The notes below the pieces were generated by a model. The model ran no database searches, was not told where the DNA came from, and saw only the letters and a program-made list of their open reading frames with translations. From DATEGZ01 sp035519535 (GTDB taxonomy: Bacteria; Acidobacteriota; Vicinamibacteria; Vicinamibacterales; SCN-69-37): a stretch of DNA of 64,000 bases. The position numbers and the translations under genes were made by a program. This document shows, piece by piece, positions 53,742 to 63,705 of the stretch. The stretch's first letter is position 1, and each line of letters opens with the position of its first letter. The DNA lies in the NCBI GenBank assembly GCA_035519535.1, contig DATIWF010000125.1, forward strand, positions 1-64,000, written 5' to 3'.

Positions 53742-54719
53742 ATGGCGCCGTTCACCTCTGACGCCCGCATCTACGTCGCCGGCCACGGCGGACTCGTCGG
53801 CTCGGCCATCGTCCGCCATCTGGCCGACCTCGGCTACCGCAACGTGCTCACGGCGACCCGCGACCAGGTGGACCTGCGCGATCAGGCGGCGGTGAACTAC
53901 TGGTTCAAGGCCAACCGGCCGCAATTCGTGTTTCTCGTGGCGGGAACCGTCGGCGGCATCCTGGCGAACTCCACGCGGCCCGCGGAATTCATCTACGACA
54001 ACATGATGATTCACGCCACCGTCGTCCACGCCGCGCACCTGTTCAAGACGACGAAGCTGCTGTACCTGGGCAGCTCGTGCATCTACCCGCGCGACTGCTC
54101 GCAGCCGATCAAAGAAGAGTACCTGCTGACCGGCGCGCTCGAGCCGACGAACGAGCCGTACGCGATTGCGAAGATCGCCGGCATCCGGCTCTGTCAGGCG
54201 TACCGCCGGCAGTACGGCTGCAATTTCATCTCGGCGATGCCGACCAACCTGTACGGGCCGAACGACAACTTCGATCTGACGAGCTCGCACGTGCTGCCCG
54301 CGCTCATCCGGAAGTTCCACGACGCGAAGCTCCGCGGCGAGCGCGACGTCGTCGTCTGGGGCAGCGGGCGGCCGCGCCGCGAGTTCCTGCACGTCGACGA
54401 CCTCGCCGACGCGTGCGCGTTCCTGATGGAGTGGTACGACGAGGACTCGCACGTCAACGTCGGTACCGGCGTCGATCTCACGATTCGCGAGCTGGCCGAG
54501 CTGGTCGCGTCGGTCGTCCATCCGCAGGCCCGGCTGGTGTTCGACGCGAGCAAGCCGGACGGCACGCCGCGCAAGCAGCTCGACGTCTCGCGCCTGCAGG
54601 CGCTCGGCTGGCGGCACCGCATCGAGCTGCCCGAGGGCATTCGCACGGCCTACGCGTGGTTCCTCGACCACGTGACCGACGCGCGCGGCACGCACCAGGT
54701 CGTCGCGACGCGCGCGTAA
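53742..54719 (+). CDS. fcl: GDP-L-fucose synthase
   Basis: This 325-aa bifunctional epimerase-reductase converts GDP-4-keto-6-deoxymannose to GDP-L-fucose. It has the cofactor loop GHGGLVG (residues 14-20), AGTVGGILANSTRPAEFIYDNMMI, LGSSCIYPR, the catalytic Y140/K144 in EPYAIAK and PTNLYGPNDNFD. A clear ribosome site (GAGGAG) precedes the ATG. The matching Gmd is at 12590, at the other edge of the polysaccharide region. It ends the plus-strand glycan genes; the nuo operon follows after 139 nt. Confidence 0.94.
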   Translation: MAPFTSDARIYVAGHGGLVGSAIVRHLADLGYRNVLTATRDQVDLRDQAAVNYWFKANRPQFVFLVAGTVGGILANSTRPAEFIYDNMMIHATVVHAAHLFKTTKLLYLGSSCIYPRDCSQPIKEEYLLTGALEPTNEPYAIAKIAGIRLCQAYRRQYGCNFISAMPTNLYGPNDNFDLTSSHVLPALIRKFHDAKLRGERDVVVWGSGRPRREFLHVDDLADACAFLMEWYDEDSHVNVGTGVDLTIRELAELVASVVHPQARLVFDASKPDGTPRKQLDVSRLQALGWRHRIELPEGIRTAYAWFLDHVTDARGTHQVVATRA

Positions 54720-54768
54720 CGCCGCTCGGTCGTCCGCCCCGCCCTTTCCGCCCCCGTCCATCGGCTCG

Positions 54769-54797
54769 TTGACTTGCCCGGGACCGTCCGTTATCGT
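54769..54797 (+). promoter_or_regulatory. Sigma-70-type promoter for the nuo operon
   Basis: TTGACT (54769-54774, five of six consensus) and TATCGT (54792-54797, four of six) are separated by an ideal 17-nt spacer. Transcription would begin near 54804, leaving a leader of about 55 nt that can form a small GGAGC/GCTCC hairpin before nuoA. Confidence 0.6.
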
Positions 54798-54858
54798 TGC
54801 TTGATCTTTAGGAGCACAAGCTCCCGGTTGATGCTCCGGAATCCGGCGGCGAGCACGC

Positions 54859-55251
54859 ATGGAAGGTTTTCTTCCCATCCTCATCATGATCGGCCTGGGC
54901 GTCGGGTTCGCCGCCGGGAACGTCGTGCTGTCGCAGTTCGTCGGCCCGCGCAAGCCCACGCCCGAGAAGGAAGCGCCGTACGAGTGCGGCATGCCGCCCG
55001 TCGGCGACGCGCGCGAGCGGCAGTCGGTGAAGTTCTACCTCGTCGCGATGGTCTTCCTGCTGTTCGACATCGAGGTGGCCTTTCTCTATCCGTGGGCGAT
55101 CGCGTTCCGCGACCTCGGGAAGATCGCGTTCTGGCAGGTCGTGTCGTTCTTCGCGCTGCTCCTGACGGGCTACATCTACGTCTGGCGCAAGGGCGCGTTC
55201 GACTGGAGCGGGCGGCCGCGCCGGGGAGGCGCGGCCGCCATTGAAGATTGA
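54859..55251 (+). CDS. nuoA: NADH-quinone oxidoreductase subunit A
   Basis: This 130-aa subunit of complex I has three transmembrane helices. The conserved loop PYECGMPPVGDARERQSVKFYLVAMVFLLFDIEVAFLYPWA identifies it. The last residues and the TGA stop (ATTGAAGATTGA) are the first copy of the GATTGA-type repeat that fills the gap to nuoB, so the repeat may have set the C-terminus. Confidence 0.96.
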   Translation: MEGFLPILIMIGLGVGFAAGNVVLSQFVGPRKPTPEKEAPYECGMPPVGDARERQSVKFYLVAMVFLLFDIEVAFLYPWAIAFRDLGKIAFWQVVSFFALLLTGYIYVWRKGAFDWSGRPRRGGAAAIED

Positions 55252-55528
55252 CGATTGGTGATCGGTGATGGCATTGAGTGATTGAGCGATGGGCGAGGTC
55301 GATTGGGCGATCGGCGATTCGATTGCGCGATGGCCGATTCGATTGCGCGATGGCCGATTCGATTGACCGATTGACGATGTCGATTGAGCGATTGGACGAT
55401 GTCGATTGACCGATTGACGATATCGATTGAGCGATTGGACGATGTCGATTGACCGATTGACGATATCGATGCGCGATTGCCGATGCTCTTCGATTGCCCG
55501 ATTCCCGATCTGCGATGTGAGATGACTG
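55252..55528 (+). repeat. GATTG-type degenerate repeats between nuoA and nuoB
   Basis: The whole 277-nt gap consists of GATTGNNCGAT-like words. Units at 55301-55360 are three near-identical 20-mers. At 55361-55467 a 21-bp unit (GATTGACCGATTGACGATRTC) alternates with a 22-bp unit to give a higher-order period of about 43 bp, repeated two and a half times. It is the reverse-complement relative of the array at 13851-13950. It interrupts an otherwise compact operon. No coding or hairpin-terminator role is apparent. Confidence 0.93.
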
Positions 55529-55993
55529 ATGTCTGATCTCCAGATTCCCGTCCTGACCACGACCGTCGAGAAGATGGTGCAGTGGGCACGCCGATCGGCG
55601 ATCTGGCCCGTCACCTTCGGGCTGGCGTGCTGCGCGATCGAGATGATGGCGATGAGCTGCGGCCGCTACGACATCGCGCGCTTCGGCGCCGAGGTCTTCC
55701 GCGGATCGCCCCGCCAGTCGGACCTCATGATCATCGCCGGCCGGCTGTCCCGGAAAATGGCGCCCGTGCTGCGGCGCATCTACGACCAGATGGCCGAGCC
55801 CAAGTGGGTGATCTCCATGGGCGCCTGCGCGAGCTGCGGCGGCGTGTTCGACAACTACGCCATCGTCCAGGGCGTGGACCAGGTGGTGCCGATTGACGTG
55901 TTCGTCCCCGGGTGCCCGCCGCGGCCGGAGGCGCTCATCTACGGCATCGTCCAACTTCAACGCAAGATCGATCGTCAGCGGATGAGCGCGTAG
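55529..55993 (+). CDS. nuoB: NADH-quinone oxidoreductase subunit B
   Basis: This 154-aa subunit holds the terminal [4Fe-4S] cluster N2 that reduces quinone. All four ligands are present: tandem C34-C35 in LACCAIEMM, C100 in GACASCGG and C129 in VPGCPPRPEA. It would sit at the interface of the peripheral arm with NuoD and NuoH. The nuoC gene starts 3 nt after its stop. Confidence 0.96.
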   Translation: MSDLQIPVLTTTVEKMVQWARRSAIWPVTFGLACCAIEMMAMSCGRYDIARFGAEVFRGSPRQSDLMIIAGRLSRKMAPVLRRIYDQMAEPKWVISMGACASCGGVFDNYAIVQGVDQVVPIDVFVPGCPPRPEALIYGIVQLQRKIDRQRMSA

Positions 55994-55996
55994 GCG

Positions 55997-56590
55997 ATGG
56001 ACACGCTCATCGCCGAGACGCTTCGTGCCGCCGTGCCCGGCGCGACCATCGAGGTCGGCGCCGCCACCGACATGCCCACCGCGTCGGTGGACCGCGAGCA
56101 CCTGGTCGAGGCCTGCACCGCGCTCCGCGATCATCCCGCGCTGCAGTTTGCGCTGCTCGCCGACATCGCGGGCGTGGACCTCTTTCCGGCGGAGCCGCGC
56201 TTCGAGGTCGTCTACCACTTCGCGTGTCTCGGCGACGCGTACCGGACCGCGGGGGCGACGACCGCCGCGCCCGCGCGGCGGTTCCGACTGAAGGTCCGCG
56301 CGCCGGGGAGCGACGCGCGCGTGCCGACCGTCACGGGCGTGTTTCCCGTCGCGAATTGGCTCGAGCGTGAAATCTTCGATCTGATGGGCATCGCGTTCGA
56401 CGGGCACCCGGACCTGCGGCGCATCCTCATGGCGGAGGACTGGACCGGCCACCCGCTGCGCAAGGACTATCCGGTGCAGATCCGCAAAGACACCCAATCG
56501 TGGGAGCCGATCCAGCTGTCCGTGGAGGAGTTCGCGGCGAACGTGCGTGCCGCGCACGCGCAGGCGGAGCGGGAGGCGGGAGGGAAGTAG
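55997..56590 (+). CDS. nuoC: NADH-quinone oxidoreductase subunit C
   Basis: This 197-aa peripheral-arm subunit has the family signature ETNWLEREIFDLMGIAFDGHPDLRRILMAEDWTGHPLRKDYP (here with ANWLEREIFDLMGI), and the C-terminal PV motif. It is separate from nuoD, not fused. Its TAG stop is the first two bases-plus of the heptamer array that follows. Confidence 0.95.
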   Translation: MDTLIAETLRAAVPGATIEVGAATDMPTASVDREHLVEACTALRDHPALQFALLADIAGVDLFPAEPRFEVVYHFACLGDAYRTAGATTAAPARRFRLKVRAPGSDARVPTVTGVFPVANWLEREIFDLMGIAFDGHPDLRRILMAEDWTGHPLRKDYPVQIRKDTQSWEPIQLSVEEFAANVRAAHAQAEREAGGK

Positions 56591-56665
56591 AAGGCAGAAG
56601 GCAGAAGGCAGAAGGCAGAAGGCAGAAGGCAAAGGGCAGAAGGCAGAAGGCAGAAGGCAGAAGGC
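56589..56665 (+). repeat. Tandem AGAAGGC heptamer array between nuoC and nuoD
   Basis: Six exact AGAAGGC units, one variant (AAAGGGC) and four more exact units fill 77 nt. The array starts inside the nuoC TAG stop, exactly as the array at 12511 starts inside the pdxA TAG stop. Each unit contains AGAAGG, close to a Shine-Dalgarno sequence. The last one lies about 13 nt before the nuoD ATG. Confidence 0.95.
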
Positions 56666-56677
56666 AAGCACAGACAC

Positions 56678-57862
56678 ATGTCACTTCGCACCGAGACGAT
56701 GACCGTCAACATGGGGCCGCAGCACCCCAGCACGCATGGCGTGCTGCGTCTGGTGCTCGAGCTCGACGGCGAGAACATCGTCGCGGCCGAACCGACGATT
56801 GGCTTTCTGCACACGGGCATCGAGAAGACGGCCGAGCAGAAGAAGTGGCAGCAGGTGATTCCGCTGGTCGAGCGGATGGACTACCTTGGCGCGCAGTCGA
56901 ACAGCCTGGCGTTTTGCCTGTCGGTCGAGCGGCTGCTGGGGATTGAGACGGCCATCCCGGAACGCGTCGTGTGGATTCGCGTGCTCATCGCGGAGCTGCA
57001 GCGTCTGGCGAGCCACCTCGTGTGGCTGGGCACGCACGGCATGGAGATTGGCGCGATCTCCGTGATGATGTACTGCTTCCGCGAGCGCGAGCAGCTGCTC
57101 AACCTCAACGAGATGCTGGCCGGGTTCCGCATGTTCCCGAGCTACATCCGCATCGGCGGGCTGCGCGAGGATCTGCCGCGCGGCTTCCACGCCGCGGTGA
57201 AGGAGTTCCTCGACAAGTTTCCTGGAAAGCTCGAGGACTACCACAAGCTCCTCACCAAGAACCAGGTCTGGATCAAGCGCACGAAGGGCGTCGGCTACCT
57301 GTCGCGCGAGGATACGATGGCGATGGGCCTCGTCGGGCCGATGGCGCGCGCCGTCGGCATTCCGTACGACGTGCGCAAGGCGTTCCCGTATCTCAAATAC
57401 GACACGTTCGACTTCATCGTCCCGACGCACGCCGACGGCGACGTCTACGCGCGGTATCTCGTGAAGATGGAGGAGATGCGGCAGGCGACGAAGATCTGCC
57501 GCCAGGCGCTGGAACGGATCTCGCCGACGGGACCGTACGACTGCGGCGATTTCCGGTACGTGCCGCCGCCGAAGGATCGCGTCTACACGGAAATGGAAGC
57601 GCTGATTCAGCACTTCCTGCTGTATTCGCAGGGCTTCAACGTGCCGAAGGGCGAGTGCTACGTGCCGGTCGAGGGCCCGCGCGGCGAGCACGGGTTCTAC
57701 ATCGTCTCGGACGGCACGAACCGGCCGCTGCGCGTGAAAGCGCGCGCGCCGTCGTTCATTGCGACGCAGGCGATGCCGAAGATGATTGCCGGCGGGCTGA
57801 TCGCGGATGTGATCGCGGTCATCGGATCCACGGACATCGTCATGGGGGACGTCGATCGATGA
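56678..57862 (+). CDS. nuoD: NADH-quinone oxidoreductase subunit D
   Basis: This 394-aa subunit forms the quinone-binding pocket with NuoB. NMGPQHPSTHGVLRLVLELDGE at the N-terminus holds the quinone-contacting His. IGFLHTGIEKTAE, ERLLGIE and the C-terminal GSTDIVMGDVDR are all typical. Full length. No obvious ribosome site lies close to the ATG other than the repeat units upstream. Confidence 0.97.
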   Translation: MSLRTETMTVNMGPQHPSTHGVLRLVLELDGENIVAAEPTIGFLHTGIEKTAEQKKWQQVIPLVERMDYLGAQSNSLAFCLSVERLLGIETAIPERVVWIRVLIAELQRLASHLVWLGTHGMEIGAISVMMYCFREREQLLNLNEMLAGFRMFPSYIRIGGLREDLPRGFHAAVKEFLDKFPGKLEDYHKLLTKNQVWIKRTKGVGYLSREDTMAMGLVGPMARAVGIPYDVRKAFPYLKYDTFDFIVPTHADGDVYARYLVKMEEMRQATKICRQALERISPTGPYDCGDFRYVPPPKDRVYTEMEALIQHFLLYSQGFNVPKGECYVPVEGPRGEHGFYIVSDGTNRPLRVKARAPSFIATQAMPKMIAGGLIADVIAVIGSTDIVMGDVDR

Positions 57863-57872
57863 AGGTGACCGC

Positions 57873-58478
57873 ATGAGCTTCCATCCGACGATGGACTACG
57901 GCCGCGGGCACCACAAGTCCGCGCGGCAGCTGCCCGAGGAAGGGCCGGCATTCGTCTACACGGCCGAGAACCGCGCCCGGCTCGACGAGATCTGCGCGCG
58001 CTATCCGCCCGAGCAGCGCAAGTCGGCGATTCTGGCGGCGCTGTACCTCGCGCAGCACCAGCAGGGATACCTCACGCGCAACGCGATGCGGCACGTGGCC
58101 GAGGCGATCGGGTGCACGCCGGCCGACGTCGAGGACGTCGTGTCGTTCTACACGATGTTCTACACGCGGCCCGTGGGCCGTCATGTGATTCAGGTGTGCC
58201 GGACGCTCTCGTGCGCGCTGATGGGCGCCGAGCGGGTGACCGAGGCGCTGTCGCAGGCGCTCGGGGTGGCGCCGGGCGAGACCGACCAGGCCGGCGAGTT
58301 CACGCTGCTCGAGGTCGAGTGCCTTGGCGCCTGCGACCGCGCGCCGGTCGTCGGCGTGAACGACGGCTGGCACGAATGCGCGAAGCCGGAGGAGGTCAGA
58401 CAGCTCGTCGAGGGCCTGCGCGCTCGCGGGAGCGCGGCGCTCACAGGATGTCACCTCAAGGTCGCGGGAGAGAAGTGA
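57873..58478 (+). CDS. nuoE: NADH-quinone oxidoreductase subunit E
   Basis: This 201-aa thioredoxin-like subunit binds [2Fe-2S] cluster N1a. The four ligands are C109 and C114 (CRTLSC) and C150 and C154 (CLGAC). The N-terminal helical bundle (ILAALYLAQHQQGYLT) is standard. It lies 10 nt after nuoD. The gap to nuoF (55 nt) contains degenerate AGAAGCCAGAA words related to the heptamer array. Confidence 0.95.
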   Translation: MSFHPTMDYGRGHHKSARQLPEEGPAFVYTAENRARLDEICARYPPEQRKSAILAALYLAQHQQGYLTRNAMRHVAEAIGCTPADVEDVVSFYTMFYTRPVGRHVIQVCRTLSCALMGAERVTEALSQALGVAPGETDQAGEFTLLEVECLGACDRAPVVGVNDGWHECAKPEEVRQLVEGLRARGSAALTGCHLKVAGEK

Positions 58479-58533
58479 TGGGATCGAGTGCAACGTCAGA
58501 AGCCAGAACTGCTGACTTGACGGTGAAGCCTCG

Positions 58534-59838
58534 ATGATGGAACCGCTCCTCACCAAGTACATCCGCGAGCCGAACGGCTTCACGCTCGAGAACTACGTGA
58601 AGCGCGGCGGATATGGCGCGCTCAAGAAGGCGCTGGCGATGACGCCCGACGCGGTGATCGAGGCGGTGAAGGCGTCGGGCCTGCGCGGCCGCGGCGGGGC
58701 GGGTTTTCCGACCGGCATGAAGTGGCAGTTCGTCGACAAGAAATCGCCGAAGCCGAGGTACATCTGCTGCAACGCCGACGAGAGCGAGCCGGGCACGTTC
58801 AAGGACCACGTGCTCATGGAGCGCGACCCGCACCTGCTCTTCGAGGGCTGCCTGATCGGCTGCTACGCGATTGGCGCCAAGGTCGCCTACATCTATATCC
58901 GCGGCGAGTTCTTCCACGTGCAGGAGGTGCTCGAGGCGGAGCTGGCCAAGGCGCGCGCGGCGGGCTACGTCGGCACGAACATCCAGGGCACCGGGTTCGA
59001 TTGCGAGATCTACGTGCACCGCGGCGCCGGCGCGTACGAAGCGGGCGAGGAGACCGCGCTCATCGAGTCGCTCGAAGGCAAGCGCGCGCAGCCGCGCCTC
59101 AAGCCGCCGTTTCCGGCGACCGCGGGCCTGTACGGCTGCCCGACGGCCGTCAACAACGTCGAGACGCTCTGCAACGTGCCGCTCATCATCGAGCGCGGCG
59201 CCGAGTGGTTCGCCGCGCTCGGCCCCGAGAAGAACGGCGGGCCGAAGCTCTTCTGCATCAGCGGCCACGTCAAGCGGCCGGGCACGTACGAGGCGTCGAT
59301 GGACGTCTCGCTGAAGGACCTGATCTACGACGAGAGGTTCGCCGGCGGGATCCGCGGCGGCCACGCGCTCAAGTGCGTGATCCCCGGCGGATCGTCCGTG
59401 CCGGTCCTCCTGCCGCACGAGATCGACGTGCCCGCCAGCTTCGACGGCATCGCCAAGGCCGGCTCGCTCCTTGGCTCGGCCGGCATCATCGTCATGGACG
59501 AGACGACGTGCATGGTGTGGGCGGCGGAGAACCTGCTGCACTTCTACAAGCACGAGTCGTGCGGCAAGTGCACCCCGTGCCGCGAGGGCGGCGACTGGCT
59601 GCACCGCATCCTCGGCAAGATCGAGCGCGGCGAGGGTCAGATGCGCGACCTGGACCTGCTGCTCTCGATCGGCAACAACATCATGGGCAAGACGCTGTGC
59701 GCGTTCGGCGACGCGGCGGCGACGCCGGTGCTCTCGACGATCAAGCAGTTCCGCGCGGAGTACGAGGCGCACATTCGTGAAGGCCGCTGCACGGTGCCCG
59801 CGCCGTGGCGTGCCGGTGCAAAGGCGATGGCCCACTGA
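58534..59838 (+). CDS. nuoF: NADH-quinone oxidoreductase subunit F
   Basis: This 434-aa NADH-oxidising subunit carries FMN and cluster N3. The nucleotide/FMN loop GRGGAGFPTG is at residues 52-61. The NADH-binding region GAGAYEAGEETALIESLEGKRAQPR is slightly divergent from the usual AYICGEETAL. The [4Fe-4S] ligands are C343, C346, C349 (SCGKCTPC) and C389. Its stop overlaps the nuoH start (TGATG); the expected nuoG is absent. A second ATG three bases in is an alternative start. Confidence 0.96.
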   Translation: MMEPLLTKYIREPNGFTLENYVKRGGYGALKKALAMTPDAVIEAVKASGLRGRGGAGFPTGMKWQFVDKKSPKPRYICCNADESEPGTFKDHVLMERDPHLLFEGCLIGCYAIGAKVAYIYIRGEFFHVQEVLEAELAKARAAGYVGTNIQGTGFDCEIYVHRGAGAYEAGEETALIESLEGKRAQPRLKPPFPATAGLYGCPTAVNNVETLCNVPLIIERGAEWFAALGPEKNGGPKLFCISGHVKRPGTYEASMDVSLKDLIYDERFAGGIRGGHALKCVIPGGSSVPVLLPHEIDVPASFDGIAKAGSLLGSAGIIVMDETTCMVWAAENLLHFYKHESCGKCTPCREGGDWLHRILGKIERGEGQMRDLDLLLSIGNNIMGKTLCAFGDAAATPVLSTIKQFRAEYEAHIREGRCTVPAPWRAGAKAMAH

Positions 59839-60887
59839 TGCCCGCCTTCCTGACCCCCGAGCTCATCGCGCACCTGACCGTTATCGTGGTGGTGTTCTTC
59901 GGGCTGCAGATCTCGGCGGCCGTCCTCGTCTACATGGAGCGCAAGGTCGCGGGCTTCATCCAGCAGCGCTACGGGCCGTACCTGGTGGGGCCGTACGGGC
60001 TGCTCCAGCCGCTCGCGGACATCGTCAAGCTCGTCTTCAAGGAGGAGCTCAAGCCGAAAGCCGCGGACAAGATTCTGTTCTACGTCGCGCCGGTGCTCTC
60101 GGCGACGGCCGCGTTCGCCGCGTTCTCGGTCGTGCCATTCGGCGCCGACACGGATTTCTTCGGGCTGCTCAGCCATCCGATCCACCTGGCCGCCGCCGAC
60201 GTGAACGTCGGCCTGCTCGTGATCTTCGCGATCACGTCGATGGGCGTGTACGGCATCGTGCTCGCCGGCTGGAGCTCGAACAGCAAGTACTCGCTGCTCG
60301 GCGGGCTGCGGTCGTCGGCCCAGATGATCAGCTACGAGATCTCGTACGGGCTGTCGTTTGCGGCGGTCATCATGCTGGCGGGGTCGCTCTCGCTGCGCGA
60401 GATCGTGGACCAGCAGGCGGGATCCTGGCATCTGTTCGGCCTCGCGGTGGCGCCGCGCTGGTACATCTTTCCGCAGTTGTTCGGCTTCCTGATCTACCTG
60501 ACGGCCGGCGTCGCCGAGACCAACCGCGCGCCGTTCGACTTCCCGGAAGCCGAGCAGGAGCTCGTCGCGGGCTACCACACCGAGTACAGCTCGATGAGCT
60601 TCGCGCTCTTCTTCCTCGCCGAGTACGTGAACATGGTCACCGTGTCGGCGGTCGCGACGGACCTGTTCCTCGGCGGCTGGCACGGACCGTTCCTGCCCGA
60701 ATGGCTCGGCTGGATCTGGTTCCTCGTGAAGGTGTTCGCGATCCTGTTCTTCTACATCTGGATGCGGTGGACGCTGCCGCGGTACCGCTACGACCAGCTC
60801 ATGGAGTTCGGGTGGAAATGGCTGCTGCCCGCGGCCGTGATCAACCTGCTCGTGACGTCGGCCGTGGTCATCTACATGGGGGGGTAG
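59838..60887 (+). CDS. nuoH: NADH-quinone oxidoreductase subunit H
   Basis: This 349-aa membrane subunit at the quinone site has about eight helices. The signatures are YMERKVAGFIQQRYGP and the acidic loop AETNRAPFDFPEAEQELVAGYHTEYSSM. It follows nuoF directly with a 1-nt overlap and is followed by nuoJ after 10 nt, leaving no space for nuoG or nuoI. Confidence 0.97.
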   Translation: MPAFLTPELIAHLTVIVVVFFGLQISAAVLVYMERKVAGFIQQRYGPYLVGPYGLLQPLADIVKLVFKEELKPKAADKILFYVAPVLSATAAFAAFSVVPFGADTDFFGLLSHPIHLAAADVNVGLLVIFAITSMGVYGIVLAGWSSNSKYSLLGGLRSSAQMISYEISYGLSFAAVIMLAGSLSLREIVDQQAGSWHLFGLAVAPRWYIFPQLFGFLIYLTAGVAETNRAPFDFPEAEQELVAGYHTEYSSMSFALFFLAEYVNMVTVSAVATDLFLGGWHGPFLPEWLGWIWFLVKVFAILFFYIWMRWTLPRYRYDQLMEFGWKWLLPAAVINLLVTSAVVIYMGG

Positions 60888-60897
60888 CGACGAGACG

Positions 60898-61413
60898 ATG
60901 GACGCGCTGCTGTTCTGGATTCTCGCGGCCCTGGCGGTGATCGCCTCGCTGCTCGTCATCGGGCAGCGCAACCCGATGTACAGCGTGCTGCTGCTCATCG
61001 TGTCGTTCGGCGCCCTGTCGGGGCTCTACGTCCTGCTCGGCGCGCCGTTCGTCGCCGCGATCCAGATCATCATCTATGCCGGCGCCATCATGGTGCTCTT
61101 CCTGTTCGTCGTCATGCTGCTCAACGCGCAGCACGAGAGCCAGGTGGCCGGCTCCGAGGCGCGCTTCTCGGGCGGCGCGTTCGCGCGCCGGTTCGGCGCG
61201 GCGCTCGCGATCGCGCTCGCGATCGAGCTCGGCCTGGCGATTCGGCAGCTGCAGGCCACGCCGTTCGGCGGGGAGGGGCGGCCGGCGTCCACCGTGCGCG
61301 ACATCGGCCTCCGCTTGTTCCGCGACTACTCGTTCGCGTTCGAGGCGACGTCCGTGCTGATCCTCGTCGCCATGGTCGGCGCGATCGTGCTGGCCAGAAA
61401 GGAGCGCTCGTGA
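60898..61413 (+). CDS. nuoJ: NADH-quinone oxidoreductase subunit J
   Basis: This 171-aa antiporter-adjacent subunit has five helices. The conserved helix 3 region AAIQIIIYAGAIMVLFLFVVMLLN contains the pi-bulge segment typical of NuoJ. The stop overlaps the nuoK GTG/ATG region by 4 nt. Confidence 0.95.
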   Translation: MDALLFWILAALAVIASLLVIGQRNPMYSVLLLIVSFGALSGLYVLLGAPFVAAIQIIIYAGAIMVLFLFVVMLLNAQHESQVAGSEARFSGGAFARRFGAALAIALAIELGLAIRQLQATPFGGEGRPASTVRDIGLRLFRDYSFAFEATSVLILVAMVGAIVLARKERS

Positions 61414-61727
61414 ACTTCCTGCCCGAGCCGACGCTCAACAGCTACCTGGTGCTGTCGGCCGTGCTGTTCGCCATCGGCACCGCAGGCGTCTTCCTGCGTC
61501 GCAACCTGATCACGATCCTGCTGTCGATCGAGGTCATGCTGAACGCCGTCAACCTGACGTTCGTCGCCGTCGACCGGTACCTCGGCGCCGTGGACGGCCA
61601 GATCATCGTGTTCTTCGTGATGACCGTCGCGGCCGCGGAGGCCGCCACCGGCCTGGCCATCGTGATCGCGCTCTTCCGGCACCGCGAGACGCTCAACCCG
61701 GACGCGTACACGACGCTCAAGTGGTGA
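61410..61727 (+). CDS. nuoK: NADH-quinone oxidoreductase subunit K
   Basis: This 105-aa membrane subunit has three helices. The two conserved membrane glutamates lie in LLSIEVMLNAVNL and in AAAEAATGLAIVIALFRH, with the RR loop between helices 1 and 2. GTG start overlapping nuoJ (GTGA). Confidence 0.96.
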   Translation: MNFLPEPTLNSYLVLSAVLFAIGTAGVFLRRNLITILLSIEVMLNAVNLTFVAVDRYLGAVDGQIIVFFVMTVAAAEAATGLAIVIALFRHRETLNPDAYTTLKW

Positions 61728-61731
61728 CGAC

Positions 61732-63701
<1,970 letters not shown>

Positions 63702-63705
<4 letters not shown>

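Noticed and set aside
55252..55528. Small proteins rich in Ile, Asp, Arg and Ser from the GATTG repeat
   Set aside because: Frames follow from the repeat itself, on both strands, with no ribosome site or start context.
58534..60887. nuoG fused to nuoF or hidden in another frame
   Set aside because: NuoF ends at its normal C-terminus after C389, nuoH begins at once, and no frame shows the NuoG cysteine motifs.
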